From contig CAJTQV010000006.1 in assembly GCA_910578385.1 (NCBI GenBank), forward strand, positions 1-64,000: a stretch of DNA of 64,000 nt, written 5' to 3'. Position numbers and translations under genes: made by a program. The DNA is from an uncultured Muribaculaceae bacterium. Lineage in GTDB: Bacteria > Bacteroidota > Bacteroidia > Bacteroidales > Muribaculaceae. The notes beneath the pieces are model-generated. The model ran no database searches, had not been told where the DNA came from, and saw only the letters and a program-made list of their open reading frames with translations. This document shows positions 35,456 to 43,852 of this stretch, one piece after another. How positions within the stretch are numbered: the stretch's first letter is position 1; every line of letters begins with the position of its first letter.

Positions 35456-38400
35456 ATGCGCATTTACAGAAAGTCTTTTACATTGTTCCTGGTCATTCTT
35501 GTGCTGCCTGTCCTCTTCATGGCCTGCAGCACCAAGAAGAATACTCCCATGTCGCGCCAGTGGCAGGCTTTCAATACCCGCTATAACGTCTATTTCAACG
35601 GAAAGACCCACTATGACGAGCAGCTGAAGGCCATGGAGTCGGGCTATCAGGACGACTACACGCGCACCATGCTCATTCATCCCGCCGAGGCTCGCGCTGA
35701 CCAGAAGCGCCCTCAGCCCACGGGCGACTTCAACCGCACCATCGAGAAGATGCAGAAGTCTATCCAGCTGCACTCCATCAAGAAAAAACCGAAGAAAAAG
35801 GGTTCTTCCCCCAAGGAAAAGGCGTTCCGAGCCCGCGACGAGTTCAACCCGTTCCTCCATAACTCATGGCTCACCATGGGTAAGGCGCAGTATTACAACG
35901 GCGATTTCTCCGGAGCGGCAGCGACCTTCTTCTATATCTCGAAACATTTCACCTGGCTCCCGCAGGTCATCACCGAGGCTCGCCTCTGGATGTCGCTCTC
36001 TTACAGTGCGCTCGACTGGACCTACGAGGCGGAGAACGCCATGCACCTCGTCAAGGAGAAAGACCTTGTCAACAATAATCTCAAGAATCTCTACGCTCTC
36101 GCCTGGGGTGACTATTATGTGCGCACCAAGGAGTTCGAAAAGGCCGTCCCCTATGTGGAGAAGGCGGTTAAATATGCCCACGGCAGCCAGAAGAACCGCC
36201 TATGGTTCCTTCTTGGCCAGTTATATTCAAACCTCGGCAAGAAGAAACAGGCTTATCAGGCGTTCAAGAAGGCCGGGTCGGGAGCTTCGACAGATTACCG
36301 CGCCAAGTTCAACGCCCGTATCAAGCGCTCCGAGGTCTTCGAAGGCTCGAACATCAAGGGTGAGGTGCGCTCGCTGCGTGCCATGACCCGCTATGCCCGA
36401 AACGCCGAGTTCCTCGACCAGATTTATTACGCCATCGGTAATCTCTATCTCTCGCGCGGCGACACCGCCCAGGCTCTTGAGAACTACAGGCTCGCTGTCG
36501 AGAAATCGACCCGCAACGGCATCGACAAGGCTCTCGCGCAGCTCGCTCTCGGTAATCTCTATTTCACTCAGGGTGAATATGTCAAGGCTCAGCCATGTTA
36601 CGCCGAGGCTGTCCCGCAGCTACCGGAGACCTATCCCGATTACAAGCTCCTCAAACGTCGCAGCGACGTCCTCGACGAGCTTGCCCTCTATGCCGGTAAT
36701 GTCGAGCTTCAGGACTCTCTTCTCGCTCTCTCCAAACTCTCGCCCGAGGAGCAGATGAAAGTCGCGGAGCGTCTCGCCAAGGAACTGATCGAGAAGGAGA
36801 AAAAGGAGGAGGAAGAGGCCAAGCGTGCCGAATATCTCGCCGAGCAGGAAGCCAAGGGTCAGGAGGGTATCAACAAGAATGAGGGTACAAACAATACCTT
36901 CATGATGAACTCCGACAAGTCATGGTACTTCTACAACGCCATGACCAAGAACCAAGGCAAGAACGAGTTCCAGCGTCGCTGGGGTGCCCGTAAGCTCGAA
37001 GATGACTGGCGCCGCCGCAACAAGTCGACATTCTCGCTCTCCGACCCCGACGACGAGGATGAAGACTCCGAATCTGCCGAAGGTCTTCCCAACGACTCCA
37101 CTCTCACCCCCGAGCAGCAGGAGGAGAACCGCCGTAAGCTCGACGCTGAGAACGATCCGCATCAGCCTGAATATTACCTGAAACAGATTCCAAAGACCGA
37201 GGAGGAAATCCAGACGGCCAACGATGTAATTCAGGAAGGTCTATACAACATGGGTGTCATACTCAAGGACAAGCTGGAGGATTATCCCGCTTCGCGCCGC
37301 GAGTTCAATGAACTGTTGGAACGCTATCCCGACAACATCTACCGCCTCGATGTCTATTACAACATGTACCTCATGGCAGTCCGTCGCGGCGAGAAGGCCG
37401 AGGCTGAACGCTGGCGGCAGCTTATCTTGAAAGAATTCCCCGAGTCCCCTTACGGCAAGGCCATGCTCGACCCCAACTACTTCGACAACCTGCGCCGCAT
37501 GAACGAGGTGCAGGAGGAGATGTACCAGCGTGCCTACGACGCATATCTGGCCGACAACAACTCGACCGTACACAACCTCACTGCCGAGATGGAGAAAGAC
37601 TACCCCCTCTCGAAGATTCTTCCCAAGTTCATCTTCATCGACGCTCTCTCATATCTCACCGAAGACAACACCGACAAGTTCAAGGAACAACTTACCGCAC
37701 TCCTCGAACGCTACCCCGATACCGACATGACCGACATGGCCGGCGGAATCATGAAGGGTCTACGTGCCGGACGCACGCCCAAGGCCGGACTCTCCAATTC
37801 ACGCGGCATGATCTGGAACATGCGTCTTTCGAACGACTCCGTACCCCTCGGCGAGGATGGCCAGCCGGCGAACTTCGAGCGCGACCCCAACGCCCCGCAA
37901 TATCTTGTGCTCGCGTTCCCCCGCGACTCCGTGAGCGCCAACCAGTTGCTCTACGACGTGGCACGCTTTAACTTCTCCTCGTTCGTGGTACGCGACTTCG
38001 ACCTCGAACCGATGAGCTTCGGCAACGTTGGCCTGTTGATAGTCAAAGGCTTCGGCAACCTCAAGCAACTTGAGCACTACCGCACCGTCATGGCCGAGAA
38101 AGGCTTCGAGCTCCCCGAGGGAGTACGGCCCATCATGATAAGCAAAGCCAACTTTGAACTTCTCCTCCGCGAGGGACGTTCATTTGAAGAATACTTCCGC
38201 TTCGAAGAAGACTCCGCCATCGACCAAACCGAGCAGCAGATTCTCGAAGCAGAAGCCGCCCCCGACCCGTCCGACCCGTCAGAAGAGTCTGACCCGTCCG
38301 ACTTGTCTGACCCGCCCGCTCCCGAGTCCGAGCCTCAGCCCGAACCGACTGAGTCCCAGCCCGAGCCGACCGAGCCTCAGCCCGAACCCGAGTCCGGGCA

Positions 38401-38503
38401 ACCTGAGCCGACCGACCCTCAGTTCGAACCCGAGTCCGGGCAACCTGAGCCGACCGACCCTCAGTTCGAACCCGAGTCTGAACCCGAGCCGACCGAAGAG
38501 TAG
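35456..38503 (+). CDS. porW: Type IX secretion/gliding lipoprotein PorW (SprE)
   Basis: 1015 aa from ATG 35456; an in-frame TTG at 35441 would add five residues. Lipoprotein signal with Cys at 24 (LFMACSTKKN). The following RQWQAFNTRYNVYFNGKTHY and LKAMESGYQDDYT segments are typical of the SprE/PorW family, and TPR repeats run to about 950 (e.g. YYVRTKEFEKAVPYVEKAVKYA). PorW is needed for type IX secretion. Odd feature: residues from about 927 to the end are low-complexity Pro/Glu/Ser/Asp with tandem 42-bp units, absent from the conserved core. porX follows at 38639, probably in the same operon. Confidence 0.88.
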   Translation: MRIYRKSFTLFLVILVLPVLFMACSTKKNTPMSRQWQAFNTRYNVYFNGKTHYDEQLKAMESGYQDDYTRTMLIHPAEARADQKRPQPTGDFNRTIEKMQKSIQLHSIKKKPKKKGSSPKEKAFRARDEFNPFLHNSWLTMGKAQYYNGDFSGAAATFFYISKHFTWLPQVITEARLWMSLSYSALDWTYEAENAMHLVKEKDLVNNNLKNLYALAWGDYYVRTKEFEKAVPYVEKAVKYAHGSQKNRLWFLLGQLYSNLGKKKQAYQAFKKAGSGASTDYRAKFNARIKRSEVFEGSNIKGEVRSLRAMTRYARNAEFLDQIYYAIGNLYLSRGDTAQALENYRLAVEKSTRNGIDKALAQLALGNLYFTQGEYVKAQPCYAEAVPQLPETYPDYKLLKRRSDVLDELALYAGNVELQDSLLALSKLSPEEQMKVAERLAKELIEKEKKEEEEAKRAEYLAEQEAKGQEGINKNEGTNNTFMMNSDKSWYFYNAMTKNQGKNEFQRRWGARKLEDDWRRRNKSTFSLSDPDDEDEDSESAEGLPNDSTLTPEQQEENRRKLDAENDPHQPEYYLKQIPKTEEEIQTANDVIQEGLYNMGVILKDKLEDYPASRREFNELLERYPDNIYRLDVYYNMYLMAVRRGEKAEAERWRQLILKEFPESPYGKAMLDPNYFDNLRRMNEVQEEMYQRAYDAYLADNNSTVHNLTAEMEKDYPLSKILPKFIFIDALSYLTEDNTDKFKEQLTALLERYPDTDMTDMAGGIMKGLRAGRTPKAGLSNSRGMIWNMRLSNDSVPLGEDGQPANFERDPNAPQYLVLAFPRDSVSANQLLYDVARFNFSSFVVRDFDLEPMSFGNVGLLIVKGFGNLKQLEHYRTVMAEKGFELPEGVRPIMISKANFELLLREGRSFEEYFRFEEDSAIDQTEQQILEAEAAPDPSDPSEESDPSDLSDPPAPESEPQPEPTESQPEPTEPQPEPESGQPEPTDPQFEPESGQPEPTDPQFEPESEPEPTEE
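38395..38478 (+). repeat. 42-bp in-frame tandem duplication at the porW 3' end
   Basis: Two copies of a 42-bp unit encoding ESGQPEPTDPQFEP, within a wider Pro-Glu repeat tail (38260-38500). Confidence 0.8.
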
Positions 38504-38514
38504 CAATACCAGCT

Positions 38515-38545
38515 CTTTTTTGTCCGGTGAGAGGGCAAAGCCCGA
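38515..38545 (+). repeat. Repeat family B
   Basis: TTTTTTGTCCGGTGAGAG then GGGC-AAA-GCCC. Confidence 0.85.
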
Positions 38546-38560
38546 AAGCTCCCCTGCGTC

Positions 38561-38605
38561 TGGCGGGCTTGGCCCGCAGGGTGTGGCGCGACAACCGTCG
38601 CGCAC
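38561..38605 (+). repeat. Repeat family A
   Basis: Full 45-bp copy, 16 bp after a B copy, in the gap between porW and porX. Confidence 0.92.
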
Positions 38606-38638
38606 CGAGTCCCAATAACCACCTAAACCCAAAGAACC

Positions 38639-40174
38639 ATGGATAAAATCCTCTGGGCCGACGACGAGATAGATCTCCTCAAGCCCCATATCCTCTTCCT
38701 CAAGACAAAAGGCTACGACCTCACCACCGTCTCCAACGGCCGCGACGCTCTCGATGCCCTCGACCGCGACTCCTTCTCTCTCGTCCTCCTCGACGAGAAC
38801 ATGCCCGGCATATCCGGCCTCGAAACCCTCGACATCATCAACGAGCGGCACCCCGAGGTCCCCGTGGTCATGGTCACAAAGTCCGAAGAGGAAAACATCA
38901 TGGACCAGGCCATCGGCAACCGCATTGCCGACTACCTCATAAAGCCCGTGAATCCCAACCAGATTCTCCTTTCAATCAAGAAGAATCTCCACAGTCGCGA
39001 GATTGTCAACGAGCAGGCTTCGTCCGACTACCAGCAGGAATTTTCCAAAATATCCCAGCTCATCAACATGGCCTCCACCATCGAAGACTGGATGGATGTC
39101 TACCGCCAGCTCGTGCGCTGGGAGATCAAGCTCTCCGAAACTGACAACCCCATGGAGGAGATGCTTCTCATGCAGAAACGTGACGCCAACTCCAACTTCT
39201 GCAAGTTCGTCAAGCGCAACTACGAGTCGTGGGTCACAACCGACGACCATCCCCTCATGAGCAACGAGATATTCCGCCGCCGTGTCTTCCCCCTCCTCGA
39301 CAACGGCGAGAAAGTCTGCTTCTTCCTCATAGACAACTTCCGTCTCGACCAATGGCGGGTGCTCCAGCCGCTTCTCTCCGAGTTCTTCAACGTCTCCGAA
39401 GAACTCTACACGACTATCCTTCCCACCTCCACCCAATACGCCCGCAACTCCATCTTCGCAGGTCTCATGCCCTACGACATCCACCACATGTACCCTAACC
39501 TCTGGGTCGATGAAGACGAAGACGAAGGCCTCAACATCCACGAGGAAGAGCTGATACAGACACAGCTCGACCGCTTCCGCCGCAAGGAGAAATTCTCCTA
39601 CGCCAAGCTCAACGACTCCTCAGCCGGAGAGAAGTTCATGCAGAAACTCAACTCCACCAAAGACCTGCCCCTGCATGTCGTTGTCCTCAACTTCATCGAC
39701 ATGCTCTCCCACGCCCGTACCGAGTCAAAGATGATCCGCGAGCTTGCGAACAACGACGCGGCCTACCGCTCCATCACCGAGTCATGGTTCCGTCACTCCT
39801 CGGCAATCGACATCTTCCGTCGCCTCTCCGAACTTGGCTACAAGGTCATCGTCACCACCGACCACGGCACAATCCGCGTCGACAACCCCATCAAAGTGGT
39901 CGGCGACCGCAACACCAACACCAACCTCCGCTACAAATGCGGCAAAAACCTCAACTACAACCCCCGTCAGGTCTACGAGATGCACAACCCCCGCAAGTTC
40001 GGCCTCCCCGCCCCCAACCTGTCGAGCACCTTCATCTTCGCCCTCAACGAAGACTTCTTCTCCTACCCCAACAACTACAACTACTACGTCCAATACTACA
40101 CCGGCACCTTCCAGCACGGCGGCATCTCCATCCAGGAAATGCTCGTCCCCCTCGTCACCCTCACCCCCAAATAA
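38639..40174 (+). CDS. porX: Type IX secretion response regulator/phosphodiesterase PorX
   Basis: 511 aa. Receiver domain (1-118) with acidic pair D8-D9, phospho-acceptor Asp52 in LLDENMPG and Lys in IKPVNP; a helical linker (120-205); then a PglZ/alkaline-phosphatase-fold domain (about 205-511) with LIDNFRLDQW, ILPTSTQYARNS, LNFIDMLSH and VTTDHGT, where metal ligands are expected. PorX with sensor PorY controls the type IX system, and its PglZ domain cleaves small nucleotides. Domain order and length match. No PorY gene is in the window. Confidence 0.93.
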   Translation: MDKILWADDEIDLLKPHILFLKTKGYDLTTVSNGRDALDALDRDSFSLVLLDENMPGISGLETLDIINERHPEVPVVMVTKSEEENIMDQAIGNRIADYLIKPVNPNQILLSIKKNLHSREIVNEQASSDYQQEFSKISQLINMASTIEDWMDVYRQLVRWEIKLSETDNPMEEMLLMQKRDANSNFCKFVKRNYESWVTTDDHPLMSNEIFRRRVFPLLDNGEKVCFFLIDNFRLDQWRVLQPLLSEFFNVSEELYTTILPTSTQYARNSIFAGLMPYDIHHMYPNLWVDEDEDEGLNIHEEELIQTQLDRFRRKEKFSYAKLNDSSAGEKFMQKLNSTKDLPLHVVVLNFIDMLSHARTESKMIRELANNDAAYRSITESWFRHSSAIDIFRRLSELGYKVIVTTDHGTIRVDNPIKVVGDRNTNTNLRYKCGKNLNYNPRQVYEMHNPRKFGLPAPNLSSTFIFALNEDFFSYPNNYNYYVQYYTGTFQHGGISIQEMLVPLVTLTPK

Positions 40175-40264
40175 CCCGGTCCCTCTCCCCTCCTGCTCTC
40201 ACCTCCTCAGTGCCTCCACCTTCTCTCCGTGGCTCTACCATCTCTCCCCTTCCTCCTCCTCCTC

Positions 40265-40348
40265 GGAGCCTCCACCTTCTCTCCTCTTCCTCGGAGCCTC
40301 CACCTTCTCTCCTCTTCCTCGGAGCCTCCACCTTCTCTCCTCTTCCTC
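40265..40348. repeat. 28-bp tandem repeat, three copies
   Basis: Unit GGAGCCTCCACCTTCTCTCC plus eight bases, at 40265, 40293 and 40321, with degenerate copies before. 28 bp is not a multiple of three, which fits non-coding DNA. Confidence 0.85.
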
Positions 40349-40375
40349 CTTCCCCTCCTCGGTGCGCCCACCGTC

Positions 40376-40408
40376 CGGTTATTTGTCCCGGTGCAGAGCT
40401 TCAGCTCC
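40376..40408 (+). repeat. Repeat family D
   Basis: GGTTATTTGTCCCGGTGCA then GAGC-TTCA-GCTC. Confidence 0.85.
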
Positions 40409-40440
40409 CTCCCGCTCTCTCCTCCCTCTCTCCCAGCGTC

Positions 40441-40475
40441 CGGTTTTTGTTCCGGCGCGCAAGCTTCAGCTGCGC
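40441..40475 (+). repeat. Repeat family D
   Basis: CGGTTTTTGTTCCGGCGC lead with the GCGCAAGCTTCAGCTGCGC variant hairpin. Confidence 0.8.
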
Positions 40476-40501
40476 CTCGTGTCCTCCTAATCTCCGCCCC
40501 T

Positions 40502-41704
40502 ATGAAATCTCTTCTTTACACCCTCCTGCTCCTCATGGCCCTCACTTCCGCGGCAATGTCTCCGGAGGCGCGCCGCTCTTTCCTCGCCTTCGAACAGCGC
40601 GCCGAAAACGGCGACCCCGAAGCCCAGTACCGCCTCTCCGCCATTCTCGAAAAAGGCTTCGACACCATCCCCGCCGACACCCTCCGCTCCCTTTCCCTCC
40701 TCCGCCGCGCCGCCAACGCCGGCTACGCCCCCGCCATGAACTACCTCGGCTACCTCTACCAAACCGGCTTCCCCCTCCCCAAGCTGTCTGAAGGCGAAAG
40801 CCCGCTTTCCCCCGGTCAGTCTCCCTCAGCCGTGGAGCAGTCTGAGGGCGAAAGCCCGTGTTCCCCAGGTCAGTCTCCTTCGGTCGTGGAGCCGTGTGAG
40901 GGCGGAAGCCCGAAGTCCCTCCTGATTCCCCAGAACCCCGACTCGGCTCAATACTGGCTCCACCGCGCCGCCACCGCCGGCGACCCCAAAGCCGCCCACA
41001 ACCTCGCCTACCTCCTCCTAAATCCCCCCGCTTTTTCGTCCGGTGAGAGGGCGAAGCCCGACTCCCTCGCAGTCATCTACCTCACTCAAGCCGCCGAAGC
41101 CGGCCTTCCCCAATCGCAGACCCTCCTCGCCGATCTCTGCGTGCAAGGTCGTGGCGTTGCCCCCGACACCATCCGCGCCATCCACCTCTATGAGAGCGCC
41201 ATCGCCGCAGGCTTCCCCGATGCCGAGCTCCGACTCCTCAACACCATCGGCCCCCGGATCACCCACTTCCCACCGGAAGAAGCACTCTCCGAAGCCCTCC
41301 GCTACTGGAACATGGGTGCCCCGGCCATAGCCACAACAATCCTCCTCCCCTTGACCGAAGCCTCCACATCGTTCACCACCACAGAAACCCCCACCCTCGC
41401 CCGCATCTACGCCCTTCTCGGTCATGCCTACTCACGCGGCCGAGGTGTCCCCTACGACCACCACAAGGCCAACGAATACTTCGCCCGCGCCGCCCTCCTC
41501 GGCAACCCCTCCGCCCGGTTTATCCTCGCCGAGACCCTCGAAATCTTCCCCGATGCCCTCACCACCCTCCTGCCCGACCTGACACCGCAGCAGACCGAGA
41601 CCCTTACTCCCGACCACCTCCGCGCCAAAGCCGTCCTCGCCGGCATAACCACAGCCGAAGCCGCCACCGCCGCCATCACCGCCCCAGCCCTAACCACCCC
41701 CTAA
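40502..41704 (+). CDS. Sel1-repeat exported protein with repeat insertions
   Basis: 400 aa from ATG 40502, which begins a signal peptide (MKSLLYTLLLLMALTSAAMS); the frame stays open upstream only through repeat DNA. Sel1-like repeats are visible (GDPEAQYRLSAILEKG, AANAGYAPAMNYLGYLYQTG, AATAGDPKAAHNLAYLLL, AAEAGLPQSQTLLADLCVQG, YDHHKANEYFARAALLG), a helical scaffold for protein contacts. Between repeats two and three sit three B elements at a 54-bp period, and another B lies at 41032-41061. All are in frame and give linkers such as SEGESPLSPGQSPS and SSGERAKPDS. Binding partner unknown. Confidence 0.82.
   Translation: MKSLLYTLLLLMALTSAAMSPEARRSFLAFEQRAENGDPEAQYRLSAILEKGFDTIPADTLRSLSLLRRAANAGYAPAMNYLGYLYQTGFPLPKLSEGESPLSPGQSPSAVEQSEGESPCSPGQSPSVVEPCEGGSPKSLLIPQNPDSAQYWLHRAATAGDPKAAHNLAYLLLNPPAFSSGERAKPDSLAVIYLTQAAEAGLPQSQTLLADLCVQGRGVAPDTIRAIHLYESAIAAGFPDAELRLLNTIGPRITHFPPEEALSEALRYWNMGAPAIATTILLPLTEASTSFTTTETPTLARIYALLGHAYSRGRGVPYDHHKANEYFARAALLGNPSARFILAETLEIFPDALTTLLPDLTPQQTETLTPDHLRAKAVLAGITTAEAATAAITAPALTTP
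40785..40914 (+). repeat. Three in-frame repeat B copies, 54-bp period
   Basis: Copies at 40785-40804, 40838-40858 and 40894-40914. Stems GGC-GAAA-GCC, GGGC-GAAA-GCCC and GGGC-GGAA-GCCC. The period is a multiple of three, so the frame is kept. Confidence 0.85.
41032..41061 (+). repeat. Repeat family B inside coding sequence
   Basis: TTTTTCGTCCGGTGAGAG then GGGC-GAA-GCCC, in frame in the Sel1 protein. Confidence 0.85.
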
Positions 41705-41725
41705 TCCTCCCTCGTCCCCTCGGAG

Positions 41726-41748
41726 CAGTGTGAGGGCGGAAGCCCGAA
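41726..41748 (+). repeat. Repeat family B
   Basis: CAGTGTGAGGGCGGAAGCCC form. It lies in a roughly 90-bp block that is duplicated with the next copy. Confidence 0.85.
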
Positions 41749-41812
41749 TCCCGTCCCTCTCCTTCCCCTTATCTCCGTCTGCATCCGTAGCGCCTCCCTC
41801 GTCCCCTCGGTG

Positions 41813-41835
41813 CTGTGTGAGGGCGGAAGCCCGAA
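41813..41835 (+). repeat. Repeat family B
   Basis: CTGTGTGAGGGCGGAAGCCC form, preceded by the same CTCCCTCGTCCCCTCGG as the copy at 41726. Confidence 0.85.
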
Positions 41836-41875
41836 TCCGGGTCCCTCTCCCCGTCCTTCTTGCCCGAGCGTCCCT

Positions 41876-41905
41876 GTCGAGTGGGTAAAGCCTGCGGGCT
41901 TTACC
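41876..41905 (+). repeat. Repeat family C
   Basis: GTCGAGTG then GGTAAAGCC-TGCG-GGCTTTACC. Confidence 0.9.
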
Positions 41906-41959
41906 TCCATCCACCCTCCCCTCCCCAAAATTCTCTTTTCGTTTTCCCGAATTTTTTAT

Positions 41960-41967
41960 TACCTTTG
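41960..41967 (+). promoter_or_regulatory. nadB promoter -7 box
   Basis: TACCTTTG (TAnnTTTG), 24 bp before the ATG. It supports the start at 41992 over the longer open frame. Confidence 0.65.
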
Positions 41968-41991
41968 CAAGTTGATTATAACTCAAAGAAA

Positions 41992-43581
41992 ATGACGCTA
42001 AAATACGACTATCTGGTCATTGGTTCCGGCATCGCCGGAATGTCGTTCGCGCTCAAGGCCGCACGCCGCGGCCATCGGGTGGCAATAATATGCAAATCAA
42101 CTCTCGAAGAGGCTAATACAAACTTCGCTCAGGGTGGAGTGGCATCGGTTACAAACCTCGAAGTCGACGACTTCGACAAGCATATTCACGACACCATGGT
42201 TGCCGGCGACTGGCTCTCTGATCCCGCCGCCGTCGAGCAGGTTGTCCGCAACGCTCCTCAGCAGATCCGTGAGCTGATTGACTGGGGTGTCGATTTCGAC
42301 AAGAAGGAGGACGGCTCCTTCGACCTCCACCGCGAGGGCGGCCACTCCGAATTCCGCATCCTTCACCACGCCGACAACACCGGTGCTGAGATACAGCAGA
42401 GCCTCGTGGCCCGCATCCGCGCCGACAAGAATATCGATGTCTACGACCACCGCTTCGCAGTCGAGATTATCACTCAGCACCACCTCGGCGTGATTGTCAC
42501 ACGCCGCACTCCCGACATCACCTGCTACGGTGCCTACATCCTCGACGAAGAGACCGGAAAGGTCGATACCTTCCTCGCCCGCGTCACAGTCATGGCCACC
42601 GGCGGCATAGGTGCCGTCTACGGCACAACGACCAACCCGCTCGTCTCTACCGGCGACGGCATAGCCATGGTCTACCGTGCCAAGGGCACCGTCAAGGACA
42701 TGGAGTTCATACAGTTCCATCCCACGGCTCTATACCATCCCGGCGACCGTCCCTCGTTCCTCATCACCGAGGCCATGCGTGGCTACGGTGCCGTACTCAA
42801 GGACATCAACGGCGAGGAATTCATGCAGAAATATGACCCGCGTCTCTCGCTTGCACCCCGCGACATCGTGGCCCGTGCCATCGACTCCGAGATGAAGCTC
42901 GCTGGTTCCGACCACGTCTACCTCGATGTCACCCACAAGGACCCGGAGCAGACGCGCCGTCATTTCCCCAACATCTACGAGAAATGCCTCTCGCTTGGCA
43001 TCGACATAACCCGCGACATGATTCCGGTTGCACCCGCTGCCCACTACCTCTGCGGCGGCATCAAGGTCAACCTCGACGGTGAAAGCTCCATCAAGCGTCT
43101 CTACGCCGTGGGCGAGTGTAGCTGCACCGGTCTCCACGGAGGCAACCGTCTCGCTTCCAACTCACTGATTGAAGCCGTGGTCTACGCCGACGCAGCCGAA
43201 CGCCACGCCGAGAGCATGATCGGAGGCTATGACCTCCGCACCGATGTTCCCGACTGGAACGACGAAGGCACCGACCACCCCGACGAGATGGTTCTCATCA
43301 CCCAGAGCGAGCGCGAGGTAAACGCTATCATGGGCACATATGTCGGCATAGTCCGCAGTGACCTCCGTCTGAAACGAGCTTGGAACCGCCTCGACATCCT
43401 CTACCGCGAGACCGAGGACCTCTTCCGCCGTTCCAAACCGACCCGCCAGCTCTGCGAGCTCCGCAACATCATCAACGTGGCCTACCTTGTCATGCGCCAG
43501 GCCCTCGAACGCAAGGAATCGCGCGGCCTCCACTACACCGTAGACTACCCCCACCCACCGGCCCCTACCCCCGCCGAGTAA
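41992..43581 (+). CDS. nadB: L-aspartate oxidase
   Basis: 529 aa from ATG 41992 (MTLKYDYLVIGSGIAGMSF). Flavoprotein that oxidises L-aspartate to iminoaspartate, the first step of de novo NAD synthesis. It has the FAD-binding GSGIAG motif, NFAQGGVASV, MEFIQFHPTALY, RDIVARAI and GLHGGNRLASNSLIEAVVYA, all typical of NadB. Length fits the family. The nadA and nadC genes are not in the window. Confidence 0.96.
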   Translation: MTLKYDYLVIGSGIAGMSFALKAARRGHRVAIICKSTLEEANTNFAQGGVASVTNLEVDDFDKHIHDTMVAGDWLSDPAAVEQVVRNAPQQIRELIDWGVDFDKKEDGSFDLHREGGHSEFRILHHADNTGAEIQQSLVARIRADKNIDVYDHRFAVEIITQHHLGVIVTRRTPDITCYGAYILDEETGKVDTFLARVTVMATGGIGAVYGTTTNPLVSTGDGIAMVYRAKGTVKDMEFIQFHPTALYHPGDRPSFLITEAMRGYGAVLKDINGEEFMQKYDPRLSLAPRDIVARAIDSEMKLAGSDHVYLDVTHKDPEQTRRHFPNIYEKCLSLGIDITRDMIPVAPAAHYLCGGIKVNLDGESSIKRLYAVGECSCTGLHGGNRLASNSLIEAVVYADAAERHAESMIGGYDLRTDVPDWNDEGTDHPDEMVLITQSEREVNAIMGTYVGIVRSDLRLKRAWNRLDILYRETEDLFRRSKPTRQLCELRNIINVAYLVMRQALERKESRGLHYTVDYPHPPAPTPAE

Positions 43582-43697
43582 TCGCGGCGCCGGGTCAGTC
43601 CTCTCCCCCTCGGCGGCCAATCACCCTTCCTCTCCCCCTTCGCCGGCCCTCCCCCCTTCTCTCCTTCGCCGTCCGTCCCCCTTCTCTCTCCGCCGTC

Positions 43698-43733
43698 CGG
43701 TTTTTGTCCCGGCGCGCAAGCTTCAGCTGCGCC
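43698..43733 (+). repeat. Repeat family D
   Basis: CGGTTTTTGTCCCGGCGCGC lead with an AAGCTTCAGCTGCGC variant hairpin. Confidence 0.8.
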
Positions 43734-43768
43734 CCGCGTCTTCCCCCCCCTCTGCCGCAGTTTCTGAG

Positions 43769-43791
43769 CAGTGTGAGGGCGGAAGCCCGAA
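43769..43791 (+). repeat. Repeat family B
   Basis: CAGTGTGAGGGCGGAAGCCC form, directly adjoining the next D copy. Confidence 0.85.
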
Positions 43792-43820
43792 TATTTGTTT
43801 TTGCGCGGAGCTTCAGCTCC
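43792..43820 (+). repeat. Repeat family D
   Basis: TATTTGTTTTTGCGC then GGAGC-TTCA-GCTCC. Confidence 0.75.
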
Positions 43821-43852
43821 AACATTAACCCCCTCTCCAACGTTACAATAGA

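Larger units (their letters stand above)
40175..40501. other. Pyrimidine-rich gap with tandem repeats
   Basis: Apart from a 28-bp tandem repeat and two D repeats (listed separately) the + strand is nearly all C and T. Long overlapping frames here are repeat artefacts. Confidence 0.7.

Noticed and set aside
40229..40501. N-terminal extension of the Sel1 protein
   Set aside because: The extension is a translation of the 28-bp tandem repeats and D elements; the ATG at 40502 starts a clear signal peptide.
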